Assembly: GCA_032173965.1 (NCBI GenBank)
Contig: CM063292.1
Span: 5,904,001-5,968,000, forward strand
Source: Sitta carolinensis
Lineage: Eukaryota; Chordata; Aves; Passeriformes; Sittidae
Reading direction: 5' to 3'
DNA: 64,000 nucleotides
A program made the translations under genes and the position numbers. Under the pieces are notes generated by a model that searched no databases, was not told the DNA's origin, and saw only the letters and a list, made by a program, of their open reading frames with translations. Positions within the stretch are counted from its first letter, which is position 1. Each line of letters starts with the position of its first letter. Below are positions 25,262 to 38,639 of the stretch, in pieces.

Positions 25262-26987
25262 CTGAAACAAGACAGTTTGAGACTTCTACTTTACCTCTCT
25301 TTAGGCAAAATCACTTCTAGCACGTTCAGGAGAGCCTGACCCAGCTAACTCCCAGCTTTAACAAAGTATTAATTACTGACAGCGCTCTATGAAAATGGCC
25401 AGTTTGGTTTCCACAGATTTTTCCCTGGAAGCCCAGATTAAATGGAAACGGAACAGCTTTGTGCAGGCTCTACTGCACTAGAGGAAAGGACAGGGAGGAC
25501 AGCCTGTGCTGAAAGCCCTGCTGATGTCTCCTAAGCAGAAAAAGGCTGGAATCAAACAAAGATTCCCCTTGGCAGCAGAGGAGGGCAGGCTCATTGCTTC
25601 AGCCCTGGTTTCAAACCAAAGTAAAAAAAAAACCCGAGCAAATAAAGTATGAGATCTAGCAAACAGAATCTGACTGGATCCACTGGCAGCCAGCCCAAAG
25701 TGACCGAATGCTGCAGCCAAGTCCTGCTTACAACAGGAGGATTTGGCCACTAGGCTGTGGATTCCAGCAGGCCTTTGCTGAAATAGGAGATATGCGAGCA
25801 ATGCTCCCCGCACCCTGTTTGCTCTGAAGGTGGCTGCACTCCCTCCTCTCCCTGATCCATCTGCAGTGTTTCTCCTGATGGGCAGCCAGGCTGAAAGCAG
25901 CCACTTTTATCTGAAAGTGTAATTCTCCATTCATGCAATTTGAGAAACACTTCGCACCTTGTAAACTTTTAGATGGCACTACTGAGCCAAAATGGACTCG
26001 ATATTTTTAAGGACTCATGGACCAAGTGTGCCTGAAGTATGAATGAATCATCTGCATTCAAGCCATAGTACTGGCTGTGAAATATCTACTGACTCAGTGC
26101 ACTGTCAGCAGAATACACTTAAGCATATCCTTTTTTTTTTTAATTATTTAACAGATTTTAAACATTAACTTTAAATGAACAATACTAGGATAAAAGAAGA
26201 ATTTCTAATCCAGAGTAAACTCATGTTTTATTAAAAATAATTAATTGATCCCCTGGTAATTCACAGGATGCATGCTGTGTTTCTGATATCTCTTTTCTAT
26301 CTGTAAACACAGATATGGATAATTAATCTGACTTGCTAGAGCCCATGTTTTCCTAGGCCAGGTCAGAATGGGAACACCTAGAGCCTTGGGATATCTCTAT
26401 ACTGATGTGCAAGTCCAATCTCAACAGGGCAAGTGAGCTGCCCTACCTGCCCCCAGGCCAGTCCCTGTGGATCCTCCCAAAGCCCTTCCTGCTCCTCCTT
26501 CCCCAGCAAGGCTCCAGCCTGTCCATGGATTCACCTGGCCCAACTGCCAAACCCTCCTGGAACCCATGGAATCACCTCTGGAATCTGCAGCTGCTCTCAG
26601 GCACCCTCCTGCCTCAGCTGTGCTGACTCCTCTGCTTGGCAGGTCCCCATGAAAACCAAACCATCAGCCCAAGCCTGGACTCAGGAATCCCAGGCAAAAC
26701 AAGCAGGGAAACAGAATGGTTTGCTTGGGGTAAGGCACCAAAGAACATCTGAGAGTAAAGTACCCCTCAGAAGCAATGCTCAAGCAACAGGATTTCCCAG
26801 GCAAACAATTCCCCTCAAAACACCTCTGAAGTGCAGCCTTTCCCTCAGGTGTGAAGCTGAAGAAATGTCCTTCCTGAGCTGCTCACTCCTCCTCTCACAG
26901 GCTCCTGTACCATATTTCTTCCATTTAAACATTTTTAATAGATGCTGGTTTACCTTCACTAGCCTAGAAATTCAAGCTTCAAAGTTC

Positions 26988-27018
<31 letters not shown>

Positions 27019-28279
27019 CTTCTTGGGCTGGGTGAAGTTTCAGAGACAATAGATTTTGTTTGTGTCTAACGATTCTTTGTGATACTCATTTGGAGAGTCA
27101 AGGTATCAGGCTTCTGAGACTCTCGGCTCTACAAGTGTCTGTGGAAACAGTTTTTCATTCCTCATCCTTTTAGCACAGCTCACCCTTTCTTTGCAGATAT
27201 TTATCAGGCTTGGGTAAAAGCTGTAGCTAAAAAAACTTAAAAATATAAAAATAGAAAGAAAAAATAACTATTTTTAAAACCAAAACAGTATTTTAAAGTT
27301 TTTTTTAACATTAGTAATTCTCAAAATCTTAATGAATTTCAGCTTGGCCTGTCCACGTTAAAACTCCAGGGCCTACATCCAGGGACTTAATACCTGCAAT
27401 ATAATTTTAAAGCTGCTAAATAATCCCTTTATGGCAGGTAACAGAGCACTGTTGGGCTTGGAAAATGGAATTAAAATTAACTGGATTTTTAGCAATGTGA
27501 AGATGTTAGAATTAGAGTTGTGAAAGCAGTTAAATACATTAGTAGGATGGATAATTAAAAATTACCTTCCCAAAAGAGGAAATCCCACCTATTACACATT
27601 TGTCAAAATTTTGGATTGGACAAGTGAGATCACAACTTAATTCCAGTCCTTTTTATATTTCTGCAGCACTTTGTGGGGTGCCCTGCACCAGAATCCTAGA
27701 TGATGTGTCAGAATATAAGTTATGCAACACTAAACACATTTTTCAACTGGATGTTTCAATACCTAATCTGAATTTATTGTGGTGGGTGGAAGCAAAGAGA
27801 ATGCTAAAGAGGAACCAACACCTCTGAACTGGCAGATCCTGCAATTCATTTGCTATCTCATGTTCATTAGCTTCCCTTGCTATTCAGGGAGCAGAGCACA
27901 CTAGGAAAAAGCGGCACGTTTCATGATTTCTAGACTTGAGATCACATCACTGCAGCCCCCTTGGCACCTCCCTGGGCACTGACAACCAGAGTGGGACATG
28001 GCTGTGCTGAATTTCCCACCAGGAGCTCTTGGCTCCATGCAGAGGAGCAGCAGCAGGAACGTGCTAGCAGATGTTCAGGGCTGCAAGGAGGAACCCAGGA
28101 GTGGGAACCAAGTCTCTGCAATCAGCTCTTCTCAACACAAATATGCACTGCAATGAAATTTTCCAAACCCTTTTGATAGGAGGCACTCAAAACAAGCAGC
28201 CGGAGAACAACGATGGGAAAGGGAGCTGAGTGGGGATTCAGGAGGGCTGAACCTGCCACTTCCATTTCCAGCTCTTTTT
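25262..28279. other. Unique non-coding DNA, no gene seen
   Basis: A 200-codon plus-strand frame (26433-27035) is rich in Ser, Pro and Cys, ends in poly-Phe from a T tract, and has no domain; it is not called. The GC-richer part at about 26440-26650 is otherwise unexplained. Confidence 0.5.
26992..27017. repeat. T26 homopolymer
   Basis: An uninterrupted run of T that follows a pyrimidine-rich lead-in (CTCTC). No retrocopy body or target-site duplication is visible beside it. Confidence 0.9.
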
Positions 28280-28385
28280 CTGTTACATCTACAGCCACTT
28301 AGTTTCCTATGCCTCATCTGATCCCTCTTTAAAGTGAGGATAACAATATTCATGCCCCTTTTTCACATTATTTGAGATTTATAGG
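28280..28385 (+). mobile_element. Possible ancient MIR-like SINE or L2-type remnant
   Basis: The order CCACTTAGTTTCCTATGCC, CATCTG, AAAGTGAGGATAACAATAT and a following TTTCACATT resembles the MIR core and 3' half. In that family the motif is TTTCCTCATCTG followed by AAAATGGGGATAATAAT. The match is diverged and interrupted. MIR and L2-type remnants are known across amniotes, so it is plausible in a bird. It could also be chance similarity. Confidence 0.35.
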
Positions 28386-31300
28386 GAAGAAACCTTACCA
28401 AAAGGCTGGTAAGGTTGTCTTGCCAGCTATGCTATTACCTTTGCTTGCAGCTGGTTCTTCTGGAAAACAGATCATGCACCCTCAAATTCATAAGGAAATA
28501 TTTCCCTTATATTGAAAGACTAGCTCAATCTTTCATGTGAAAGCAAGACAACAGAACACTGCAAAACTCTACTACCAGAAAAAAAAATAATCACATTATT
28601 TAGCTGGTATGGCAAGAGGGGACAGAATGAAAGTAATCTGGTCAATTTGTATCAGAAATACAAACATTGATTTCCTGTGCTTTCAATATATTAATTTTCC
28701 TATTCTCAGCAACGTTGCATAGAACCTGCTTATGGCTTTTTCAATCACAGCATTATCTAAACGAAGCTGTCAGTGTGGGAATTACGAAGTTACTATTTCC
28801 TTCCAGCCTGGATCATGCCATTAATTCCTCACTGCTCCTCTCTATGTGGATCAAACACAGCTTCTAACACGAGAACATGTGACCCATCTCTAAATGGGAG
28901 GGGATTCTGGGGATTCAATACAGCAATGAATAATCCACATCTATTTACAACTCCACCTCTGTGAGGTTCGTTCTCAGTGATGTTAATGGGGACAGCTCAG
29001 GAATAATCCTCGTGCAGGAGGATCTGGAATATGAATCCCACTAGGCATAATGTGGAAACAGCTGGCAAGAGGTCAAATAAGTTTGGAGCCCACTTAGAAA
29101 TGCTGGAGAGGGTTGGTTTAGCTTGTGGTTTGTAGTACAACAATATGCAGAAGGTACAGGTTGGCTCATACTGATGGTGGCATTTCCAGTCAGTGAAATT
29201 CAGTTTAATTAGTGTATCTTACAGAACTCTATACACCAAAAAAATTATGTAAGTGCTGCAAAAGATCTACTGAGTGAGGAATGTCCTTGTTGCCTGTGGG
29301 TTAATGAACCAAGACCATGGTGCAGCCAGGAGTGAAAAATCCCCAACCATGCAACTGAGATTCTCAGAGCAGCTTCCCCCGCAGGACTCTGGGTACAGAG
29401 CAGAGTTATGGATTTGGCCTTCTTCAGAGAGCTGGTAAGGAATAATGGTTGGCACTCACTCAGTTCCTTTGTGGTAAAGCCTGTAGAGGCATCTTAACCT
29501 GTCACAGCTAATGGGTTTTGCTGCAGATGCCAAGGCATAACATGGTGAAAGCATTAGAAAAAAGAAGCATAAAAATATCTAAAGCATTGATAGTCTCAGA
29601 GGCAATTAAAAAAAATTCCTTTTCTCCCATTTGTGGGGTTTTTTTTGTTTTGTTTTTTTTTTTTTTTTTTTTTTTTTTTTTGGTCCAATTGGTTTTCAGA
29701 AGCTCTATAAACACTGGAGTAGAGCAAAGATAATGAAGAAGTAATGAAATAATTGAGGGGGAAAAAACTGTATAAGTTTTTTTAAGTAATACAAAATCAT
29801 TACAAAGTCCTGGCTAGACATGCATTTTTAAACAATGGCTGTAATAACGGAAAATTAGGCTCCATGATTTATTCATAGGCTTCTGGTTAACACTGTTCTC
29901 CATTGCAGGTGGCTCACTTTATAAATAGCATCTTTAGGTGAGATGTTATTGTTTTGGCCATGCAGTATGAAAAGGAACTGCTTGTTCTTGTGAATTAGAG
30001 ATCATTTGTCTGCATTCTGTAACCACGTCTGAAGATACAGATTTCACTGCAGAAATGGGGGAATTGCTTCTGTTTGGAAAGGTAGAGAGAACCTCAAGCA
30101 ATAAATATTGTACTTTCAACTCTAAAACTGCAGTTGCCTGTTTGATATAGAAATCATAAAAAATTTAAAGGAAGAAAACAGTATTTGATGAGTCTACATC
30201 TTTATACTTAAGGGATATTCAGAAGACCTATAAATCCTCAGTGGAATTAATAACTGAGACTCTTGAAAGCTCTAAAAGGAAATATTAAATATGCAAAATC
30301 TTGGTGAAAAGCATAATTAAGGCCATAAATGCCTAAAGGTTTAAAGGGCAGGCTACGTCTCTCAAAGATTTTCCAGTATAACATTTATATGGAAGTGTAA
30401 CACAATACATTTTTAAGCAGCATTCTCTATCACCTTTTTTTTGCAGTATTTTTTATCTCTTCCTTTCAGTGTTAATAAGTACATTTTAAAACACGATTTC
30501 CAAGATGTCCTGAATTAAATGGTTAAATGGTTAAAAATTTCACTCCTCCAACTTCTCAAAGTTAATAGTGTCTTCTGTGCAGAACAAGTGGCATTTTCTT
30601 ATAGGGCTGAGGTTTTCCCTTCTCTTTTATCATTAATATTTTTCCCTGCTCTTCTAATATTCTCAGATTGGCTCTTTTCCAATTGTAAGTCTTTAGTTAA
30701 GGAGGAGGAAGCCTCCAGCCCGACACAAAAGTCCAAAGACCCACAATTGTGCTGGCCCAGCTGTCAGTGGAAGGAAATCTTTCCTCTTTGGTTCCAGGCA
30801 TTGGAACACTTCTCATGAGTGCTGTATGACACCTATATGTGTATATATGTTCCATCAGCTCTCCTGATCACTTCCTCTTGAAACAAACAGAAAAATATAT
30901 CATGTTGCCTACTGAATGATCGAGGACACTGTTTTCAATAGCTCTGAATACTTTTACATAATTCAAATATTTTAAAGACAATAGGTGCTTGGTACCGTTG
31001 ACAATTAAGTTCTGCTTTCTAGAACATATGCTCACTTGGTGAAAATACTGAACTTCAAGTGGAAGTGGAAAGGAAAAGAATCAGGGTTTGGGTTGTTTTG
31101 GGGCTTGTTTTTTGCAATCATTTCTAGATAGAAAATATTTTCGTTTTGCACAAAGTGGCTTGCAGAAAAATAACCACTCATTATGGGACAGCCTATACAC
31201 AGTTCCCCCTCTCCAAACTGGCACTTTTTCTTGATGCTAACCCCACCCCATGTATTTGGAACACCTTCCCTCTTGGCAGGGATTTCTGTTCGCTTTTACA

Positions 31301-33446
31301 TCTAAGCATTTCTGCTCACAGCAGGTCGTGCAGTAATGGAAGTTAATATCACACAATTTTGATAACCATCCTGCTTTTTCTTCCTCAGTTCCACAGTGAC
31401 AGGAATTTAGCAGCAAAAAGAAAAAAGAAAAAAGAAATAATAAAAAATCCTGGTAGATTTAAAGATTAGTTTTGTATCATTTGAAAGAAGTGATTCCAAG
31501 CGTCTTTTAGGTAGTTTCATTGCTTTGTAACTCAAGAGTTTGACAGAGTGAGGCAGTGAAGTGGAACAGAGATATTCACATGACAGAACTCCAGCAAGAC
31601 AGAACAGGGCCCTTCCAATTCCATCAAGTCCAAAGCTGAGATATTTCTCCTGATATCATTACCCACTCATTAAACCAGCCCATGTTTTTTGCTAGAATTC
31701 TGGGTCTGATACAGTTGGAGACTTCTGTCCAAAAGCATTTTCAATCTTCCACTCATTTTATATTGTTGTAATACCTATTTTGTATTGGAGACCAAATTTC
31801 AGGATAATGTGAGAAAAAATAGGGCCATCCCAGATCAAAGGTAGTTACAGATATTACTTTCCACAAATATCTAGATTGCTCACAGTCTAAGTTTTATGAA
31901 TGACATATTTTAGCATAGAAAACAAAAAAAAATTAAAAAAAAATAAATTAAAGTATCAGTGATGAGGCAATTTTAAGAAGTGTCCTTCTAGAATAATTTT
32001 GTTGTGAGCACTTCTAGGAAGCCTGCAATCTGTCAAGACAGAACAGATGATATATTGGTGACAGAGGCTTTGTAAGAATGTCACTCTTTTAACTGCATGC
32101 TTTGTTGTCATAAATGCTCAGCTATGTATGTAAAATATTATATATAAATGGCAACCAAACTCTTAAAAAATAATTTAGTTACATAGGCTATGACAGATGC
32201 CTAAGTAATAGAGGAGTGTATAGCTCTGTCTGGATTAGGATTAAAAAAGAAAATAATGGTACTGGATATCATCAGAAGATGAGGAGAGCTCTCCCCTACG
32301 ACCTTCCTAAGGAGGGGAGGAATTTTATGTTGCCACTGGGGGATATTTCGTTCTACACAATAGTTATGATACCTTGGATCACTGGACTCTCACAACCATT
32401 TAATGCCAACAAGAGCCTTATTATCAGGTTGTTATTTTTCTTTGCACAGCTGCTGTTCTCCACATTTTACACTTTTATCCATGAAGTAGTGAAACGGGGC
32501 TCCCTGGACAACTTTTGAAGAACTGGGCTGTGAGCTTCTTTGCTGCTTCACAGCACCTGCTGTTTGGGCATTTAGCTCCCAAAATTTCCTCCAGCTGTTT
32601 CCAAGCTTCAGTTTGCTCTTGGTCTGGTTCAGAGCATGACTTGAAATGCTCCCCTTTAATGGATGGCTGTTCCTCACCCACATTACCAGTGTACATCATT
32701 CCAGCTCCAGCACAGATGACAGATGAGGCATAGAGAGATGGGAGGGCACCCTGCACCTCAGGTTTAGGGCAGGTACGAGAAATGTGGTATTTCTGACACT
32801 CTTTAAAAGGGAAAGGAAATATATTAAAAATGAGGGATTTTTGACACCCTTTAAAAACAAATAAAAAGGCAGTGAAACATCTGAGCTGCCTCAAACATGG
32901 CTCTGAAGGCTGCAAGGGGATGAAACATGGGACATCTCCCAGCAAAGGCAACATAATGGCATGTCAGATGGGCTGGTGAGAATATGACATATCAAGCCAC
33001 TTTTTTTCATATTTAGTCTTTTTAAAAAGAAGCCATCATAGAGGATGCAATAGGTATTTCTGACCAGGTATTCTTAACAAAAGCCACTGAACTGTCAGCT
33101 CAACTTCACTGCCTACAGCAAAGCATGTCAGACAAGAATGATGCATGGCACACTTTTCCTTGCACTAAAAAAAGAAAAAAAATCTAAATCCAAGATACCT
33201 ACCAAAAATTCAACCACTACAGACCAGGATATAAACTGTTAATTTACCATTTTATCCTATTCTCATTTTTCTGGAGACACAACTGAGAAAGTAAAAATAA
33301 TCCTGACCAGATTCACAGATGAGGTGATAATTACATCCCTCCTAACAAAATCCAGCTAAGTAGAATGTCTTCAGGAAAAGAAAAAATATGTACACTCCCA
33401 CATCAACCCATGGGGCTGTTGTGTGATGATTCTGCAATTTTTACAG
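28386..33446. other. AT-rich unique DNA, no gene recognised
   Basis: Apart from the T-rich tract at 29639-29681, this holds only AT-rich sequence and an AAAAAAG-type run near 31416-31440. The 159-codon minus-strand frame at 32475-32954 contains two near-copies of a TTTGACACCCTTTAAAA-like segment (about 32790-32860). It has no domain and is treated as chance. Confidence 0.5.
29639..29681. repeat. T-rich homopolymer tract (T29 core)
   Basis: T8, then GTTTTG, then 29 uninterrupted T (29653-29681). It gives spurious poly-Lys and poly-Phe frames. No retrocopy is recognised beside it. Confidence 0.9.
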
Positions 33447-33637
33447 AAGCTGGAGCAGCAAGTGTCACCATTCCTAACACTTGGAGTCTCATGGGGGTCA
33501 TGGATGTGCCTGTGCCACGCACTCCACCAGCTCTGGTGGAAGGCAGCAAAAGCCAAATGCAGAAAACTCATTTCTCCCCTGGACCAAATTTTACCAATAC
33601 AGCACCCACTCAAATCCCATTTCAGACCCAGCCCCAG
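33447..33637 (+). other. Exon-like segment with strong donor (unproven)
   Basis: A TTTTTACAG acceptor-like sequence precedes 33447, and CCCCAG followed by GTGAGTTT forms a strong donor at 33637/33638. The 191-bp interval is largely open in all three plus frames. The frame beginning at an ATG at 33365 reads a low-complexity Pro/Thr/Ser/Gln-rich peptide. No homologous protein is recognised. The acceptor polypyrimidine tract is only moderate. It may be a lncRNA exon or chance. Confidence 0.2.
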
Positions 33638-36600
33638 GTGAGTTTCTCTCATTCTCTACCCATTTAATAAGCCTGACCTCCCAAGTTCTTTCCTGGTGCA
33701 AAGAATACAATTAATAAGCCGCTCAATCCATCATATCGACCTGCATTATTTTAAATTAAAGTTAATGGCAGCAATGAGAAAAGGATTGTAAGGTTAAAAT
33801 ACATGTACTGAATATCTCTGTACCATTTCCTTTTGGTCATATAGATAAAACTTACATGGAAATATAGCTTTACCAAGGCTAAATCATCACTAGGTACATA
33901 CAACTTGAAGGTCAAATGCCAAACTTCTGGCACCTGCTACTTACAGATCTCAAAGGTCTGCAACAGACTTTGACAGTGTTGTCATCCTTTAAACAGCTAC
34001 CAAGCTAATCATACCTCTAATTTTTAAAAAATAGCATCTATTTTTTTTCCCTCATGACACTCAGGATTATGAAGAGAACTTCTCTCATCAGGTAGGAACA
34101 TTTTGATAGGTAGGAAAGGAGTCCATACAAACCATAGCTTAGTGCCCAGCTCTCAAAATTAGTCAGTCTGTCCAATGTGGAAAAGGTTGTTGATAGCACA
34201 TAAACAAAAAGTACAAAACAAAACCAAAATTAAAAATGACAGGCAGCAAATATGTGATGTATCTTCTCTCCTTAGGGAGCACTGATATAAGAGACAATAG
34301 GCTTTGCAGAAATGCTTTTATTCCACTGATGTAGAATAAATATCTTCTTCTGTACAAATAATACCTCATAAATCCATTGTAGGAGTAACTAACACAATGA
34401 GCCAACATAGGGCAACTGCAAGTGAAGGATTAATGAGGAAGCTGCTGAAAATATCTCATGCTGGACATGGCCCAGTGGTTCACAAACCCAACAGATGATT
34501 TCCCAGACAGAAATACACCTTTGCCAGCCTGGGACCCCAAATGCCAAGAGCACCACATCCAGTGATGGCTTCATCCCCAGTGACCCCTGCAGGCCTCACA
34601 GCCTTTAAATGACTGCCTGAAAAGAATTTCAGGTGCCATCTGAATAAAGAGTGAGAAGGGAAGGCAAAAACCCTACAAATTGTGTAATACCACCCTCTCT
34701 CCTCGGTTCAGCGTTTTGCTTCCTTAACCTAAGGAACCAAATGAAAAATATATGACAACAAACAACCTGCAAACAGCTCCCCATCTATTATACCACTGAA
34801 ATCATAAGAAATGAGGTTGTTGAAATAACAAATGAACTTGCAATTGCTTTGCTTCACATAACTCCCACATGTTTTCAGACATGTCTTGAAAGACAACTTT
34901 TTGAGATTAATAAATGCCATGTGATACACTCGGTTCTTGTCCACTGAGGACTGGGCCCAATCACAGCTAAAAGCTTTTGCCACTTAGAATATGAATGGAG
35001 AACATCACAGCACAAATGGAAAAAATACATGTTTATGGTTATGAGAATATGCAAATGTGCTGCCTGGTCTCCATAATGTCCTTGCCACACTCATAGATTT
35101 GAATTTCTCACAGGGGAAAGTTTTACAGAGTAGAGGGCAAAGGGGGAAGGCAGCTGAAATACCTTCCAAGGGAAAGGCAATGATATTCCATACCTTCTCT
35201 TCCTAACTCAGATAAAGTAGGACCTACCAATTGTTTTGTTTCATTTCTGCTGAAACCTCACAAACTGAACAGTGATAGTTGGGTACTGGAAAGGGATTTC
35301 TAAGAAATAAAATAAGGATGTTCTCATCCACAGTTGTTCCCCTTAGTTGTGGGGAATGTATATTTCCTTTCAGCATGAGGAAGATTTGCATTTATGTTCC
35401 AGACAATCACTCTTTGCTCGTTAAATGATCCCAGGATGACTGGCCCAGTGTGTGTGGTCCAGCTGCAGCACCATCCTTACCACGGGATTCATCACCCAGC
35501 ATGGAGGCTTGCACAGGTACCCTCCAGTTTTCCTTGTCATTACTGAATTGCATGGGTGTTACAGCTTTTATGTGTTGTTTTTTTTTTTTTTTTTAATAAT
35601 CTGAAAATGATCTTCCCATCCTGTATGCAATACATGAGTAGACACTAGATGAGGGTTAGGGATTGCTTTGCTTGGCCTGCAGTGCAGCATGGTCTGGGAT
35701 ATAGACCACACCCTTAGAAAAAAAGAGCCTTTGGTGTAGGGAAGCCCAGGTTATGATAAAGATCAGAGGGAAAAGACAGCTAAATAAATAGTATTTCTCA
35801 TGCACTTGTTTTTATTTAAATTTAAAATAACTTTTTGAAAGAGACATTTTCTCTAAGATAGTATTTTACTGCCAAGTCATCAGTGTCTGCTGCAACAGGG
35901 CAAAAAGAGAAGCAGATGACATCAGAGATACTCCACAGAAACTAGAAAACTCAAAGATTAAATTCTACATTAGAATGATTTTACACACTGTATTTGTAAT
36001 GCACATAATAAAATTAATTCTAAATGATGCAAGTATTTTGTTTTATGACCACTAAATTCAGTATTTCTCTGCAAGTCTACCTTCTTACCCAAGTGCTTAA
36101 AAATCCCTGAGCCTCTTCTGTACTCATCATCGTGTCATTTGTACCTCATAGCATAAATATGAATTTTTCAACCAAGAGCACTGGATGAAAAAGAACTGAC
36201 TGCAGAAAATAATGACCACATCCAAACCATCTGTTAGGGAAAAAAAAAAGAATTACTCGAACCAAAATGATGAGAACAAGAGAAGACTACAACTAAAGAA
36301 TATAACTTATCACTAGCACTTCTCTAAAATCCTAAAAGCAGCAATTTGAGCCCCAGTAAACATATAAAGAAGTAAGCAATCTGTTTGTCTATGTTTAAAG
36401 CGCCAAAAAAAAGGTCTAAAAGCAATAAGCTCTGCCCAAAAAACCCATATCCCTAAAGCATACCACTGAAAAGGCTTCTTTAAATCTTCTGAAACACATC
36501 TATTGAGATCTGTGGAGATCAACATTTCCCTTTTGTTATTGAATATTTTTTTCCAGTGTAAAAGAAGTGAATGAGAGGAAGGCTGCCTGAGATTACAGAA

Positions 36601-36903
36601 GGAAGAGGAGGTGGTGTAGAGGGACTCCTGCTGGGAAACAACCAGTTGTGGACAGGACTGAACTCCCGGGTGCTCCGTGAGCATGGGAACAAACCAGAGA
36701 CTATAATTTTAAGGCTGATCCCATGTCAAAGCCAATTTTTATTTCACAGAGCAAGCTCTAACTATTACAAAACCTGTAACAACTGGGCAGCTGACCCTTC
36801 ACTGGAGGGGCTTTGCCAGCACAGATCTGGAAGTGTTTTACAAATGCTTGTATGTAAATATTAACAAATGTTTAAAGTGAGCTTATTGGTTTTGTTGGGA
36901 AGC
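33638..36903. other. AT-rich unique DNA, no gene seen
   Basis: POU octamer matches occur at 35049-35056 and 35384-35391, and a T17 run at 35578-35594. No transposon or coding region is recognisable. Confidence 0.5.
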
Positions 36904-37022
36904 TTTTGTTGAGTTTGGAGGGGTTTTTGGTTGGTTGATTTTTGGTTGGTAGGTTTTTTTTGGGGGGTTGTTTGTTTATTTGTTTAATTAGGGAAATAAG
37001 GGTGAAAGATGAGATTAAGAAA
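36904..37022. repeat. 119-bp stretch with no C (G/T-rich)
   Basis: From 36904 to 37022 the plus strand contains no cytosine. It holds GGTT/TTGG-type runs, a GGGGGG run and TTTG repeats, and the T-rich half grades into a purine-rich half (about 36988-37022). It is a low-complexity strand-asymmetric tract rather than a clean tandem repeat. Confidence 0.85.
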
Positions 37023-37900
37023 CTCTCTAAACCTCACATGACAATTAAATGGCCACAGAGAGTAAGGGAGCAAAGAAGAACCTATCTGTAAGCAAGGCTG
37101 ATATCCTACAAGAGGTTCAGTGGTAAATTATCCTTCTGCATATTGGCCCCGAACAGAAATTAGGAGATGGAGTGGAAAAAGTGGATATTCATGAACAAGT
37201 AGTAAATTATCTGATGTACAAAAGGCACTACTGGAAATCACCATGTTCTCCCAACTGTTGAATTTTTCTTTTAAAATTTGCTACCAGTTCTTAAAAGAGC
37301 TTGCAAATGATCAATCAGAATTTGCATTTTAATTTAATTTGTTTCTGAGACTTGCCACTGTTTCTCCCTTTCTATAGCTTCCCAAAGCTGGAATTCACAA
37401 GCATTCTGAATGAAATCCCTTTGGGTCTCATCACTGGAATCAAAGGAAAACAAATGTCTGGGGAAAAGGTTATTCTGGAAATCAGGTCTGTTGAAAGGAG
37501 CTGACATATTGCACAGCAATGCAGCTTGATTGGTTGTAGCTGTCATTTTTCTGTATCTTATAAAAGAATACAAAACTATATCTTAGATATGGGAGCCAAA
37601 ATAAGACTGCCTCAAAGTAAACGGTCTTGAAAACCATTTGGCCAATTTACACGTCAATAAGTGAGACTCTTATTCACTGTACACTTCCTATTTAACCAGT
37701 GAATAGCAGCTAGAATAACTTGGCTGAAGACTGACAACCAGCTTCTGAAGGCTGAAGTATCACAACTCGAGACTCTCTCCAGGCTCAAGAAAGGTTTATC
37801 TTTAATGACCTCACTAGTTTTATTTCATAACATCTCTGCATGGCTTTTCTTGATGTATTTTTTTCAATTTTTCCCTTCAGAGAGAAGATCACTATTAATT
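37023..37900. other. AT-rich unique DNA, no gene seen
   Basis: A POU octamer match lies at 37320-37327. A 79-codon minus-strand frame (37334-37573) shows no domain. Nothing else is supported. Confidence 0.5.
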
Positions 37901-37909
37901 TAAGTGACC

Positions 37910-38085
37910 TGAGAAACAGTTCAGATGGATGGGTTTGGTGACTCTCCAGTGCCATCCATGCAGTTTATTACATAAGCAGTTTACTGCAGTGAAGTCATTG
38001 CACTGCGCCCAGCCACAGAGCAGCCTCTATTTGCTTGACTCCTCAGCTCCTGTTTAACCACTTCCCTCCAAACAGGTGAGTGTGC
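37910..38085 (+). other. Unique block ending in a fused acceptor-donor motif
   Basis: The block ends with a pyrimidine-rich run, a branch-point-like TTTAAC about 18 bases upstream, then CAAACAG (ending 38075) followed directly by GTGAGTGTG. A 3' splice site joined to a 5' splice site with no exon between is the structure of a recursive splice site in long vertebrate introns. Alternatively, it is the donor of an unrecognised exon or a chance match. No transcript evidence is available from sequence alone. Confidence 0.22.
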
Positions 38086-38095
38086 TTTCTTGCTA

Positions 38096-38635
38096 TACAA
38101 ACCTTTACTTTACCATTTGTCTCCAGCTGACATTTCCTTCCTTCCTTTTTTTTTTTTTTTTTAATTTTTGTTAATATACTGTAGATGATTACATAAGTGA
38201 TTTATTACAGGAACCTTACTGTATGAGGGGCAAAACTTGTTTAAAAGAAATCTAACAGCCACAGTATTCCCTTAGGGCAAAATGTACTTCCACTTAATTT
38301 CTCTACTGTGTATTACACACCATATAATTGCTTAAAACAGAAGCTACACATACAAATTTTGCTTGGCACCAGATACCTGGCTTCACGGAGTACACTCAAG
38401 TTACATGCTGTGTTTTGCTACAAATCCATTGCACCACCTAAAGTATTTCAAAGAGATCACTAATAGAAATATTTCGAACTACCTAAAATAAATCAGCAAG
38501 TAAGCAAACCACAGTATTTTGCTAAAGGTTATATTAAAATAAGCCACAGTGTTCCTGAAAGATATTTTATATGTGCATGGCTTTAGCATTCCTCATGCCC
38601 TTTTTCCAATGCACTAAATAAAATCATGAGACAAA
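38096..38635. other. AT-rich non-coding DNA with T17 run
   Basis: Contains a CTTCC microrepeat that runs into T17 (38146-38162). No gene is recognised. Confidence 0.5.
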
Positions 38636-38639
38636 CTTC

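Noticed and set aside
26433..27035. 200-codon plus-strand frame
   Set aside because: Low-complexity Ser/Pro/Cys content ending in poly-Phe from a T tract; no domain or splice context.
31590..31640. CCCTTCCAATTCCATCAAGTCC-like text resembling CR1 (split by differences)
   Set aside because: The words of the two CR1 orientations are mixed and no continuous match could be followed.
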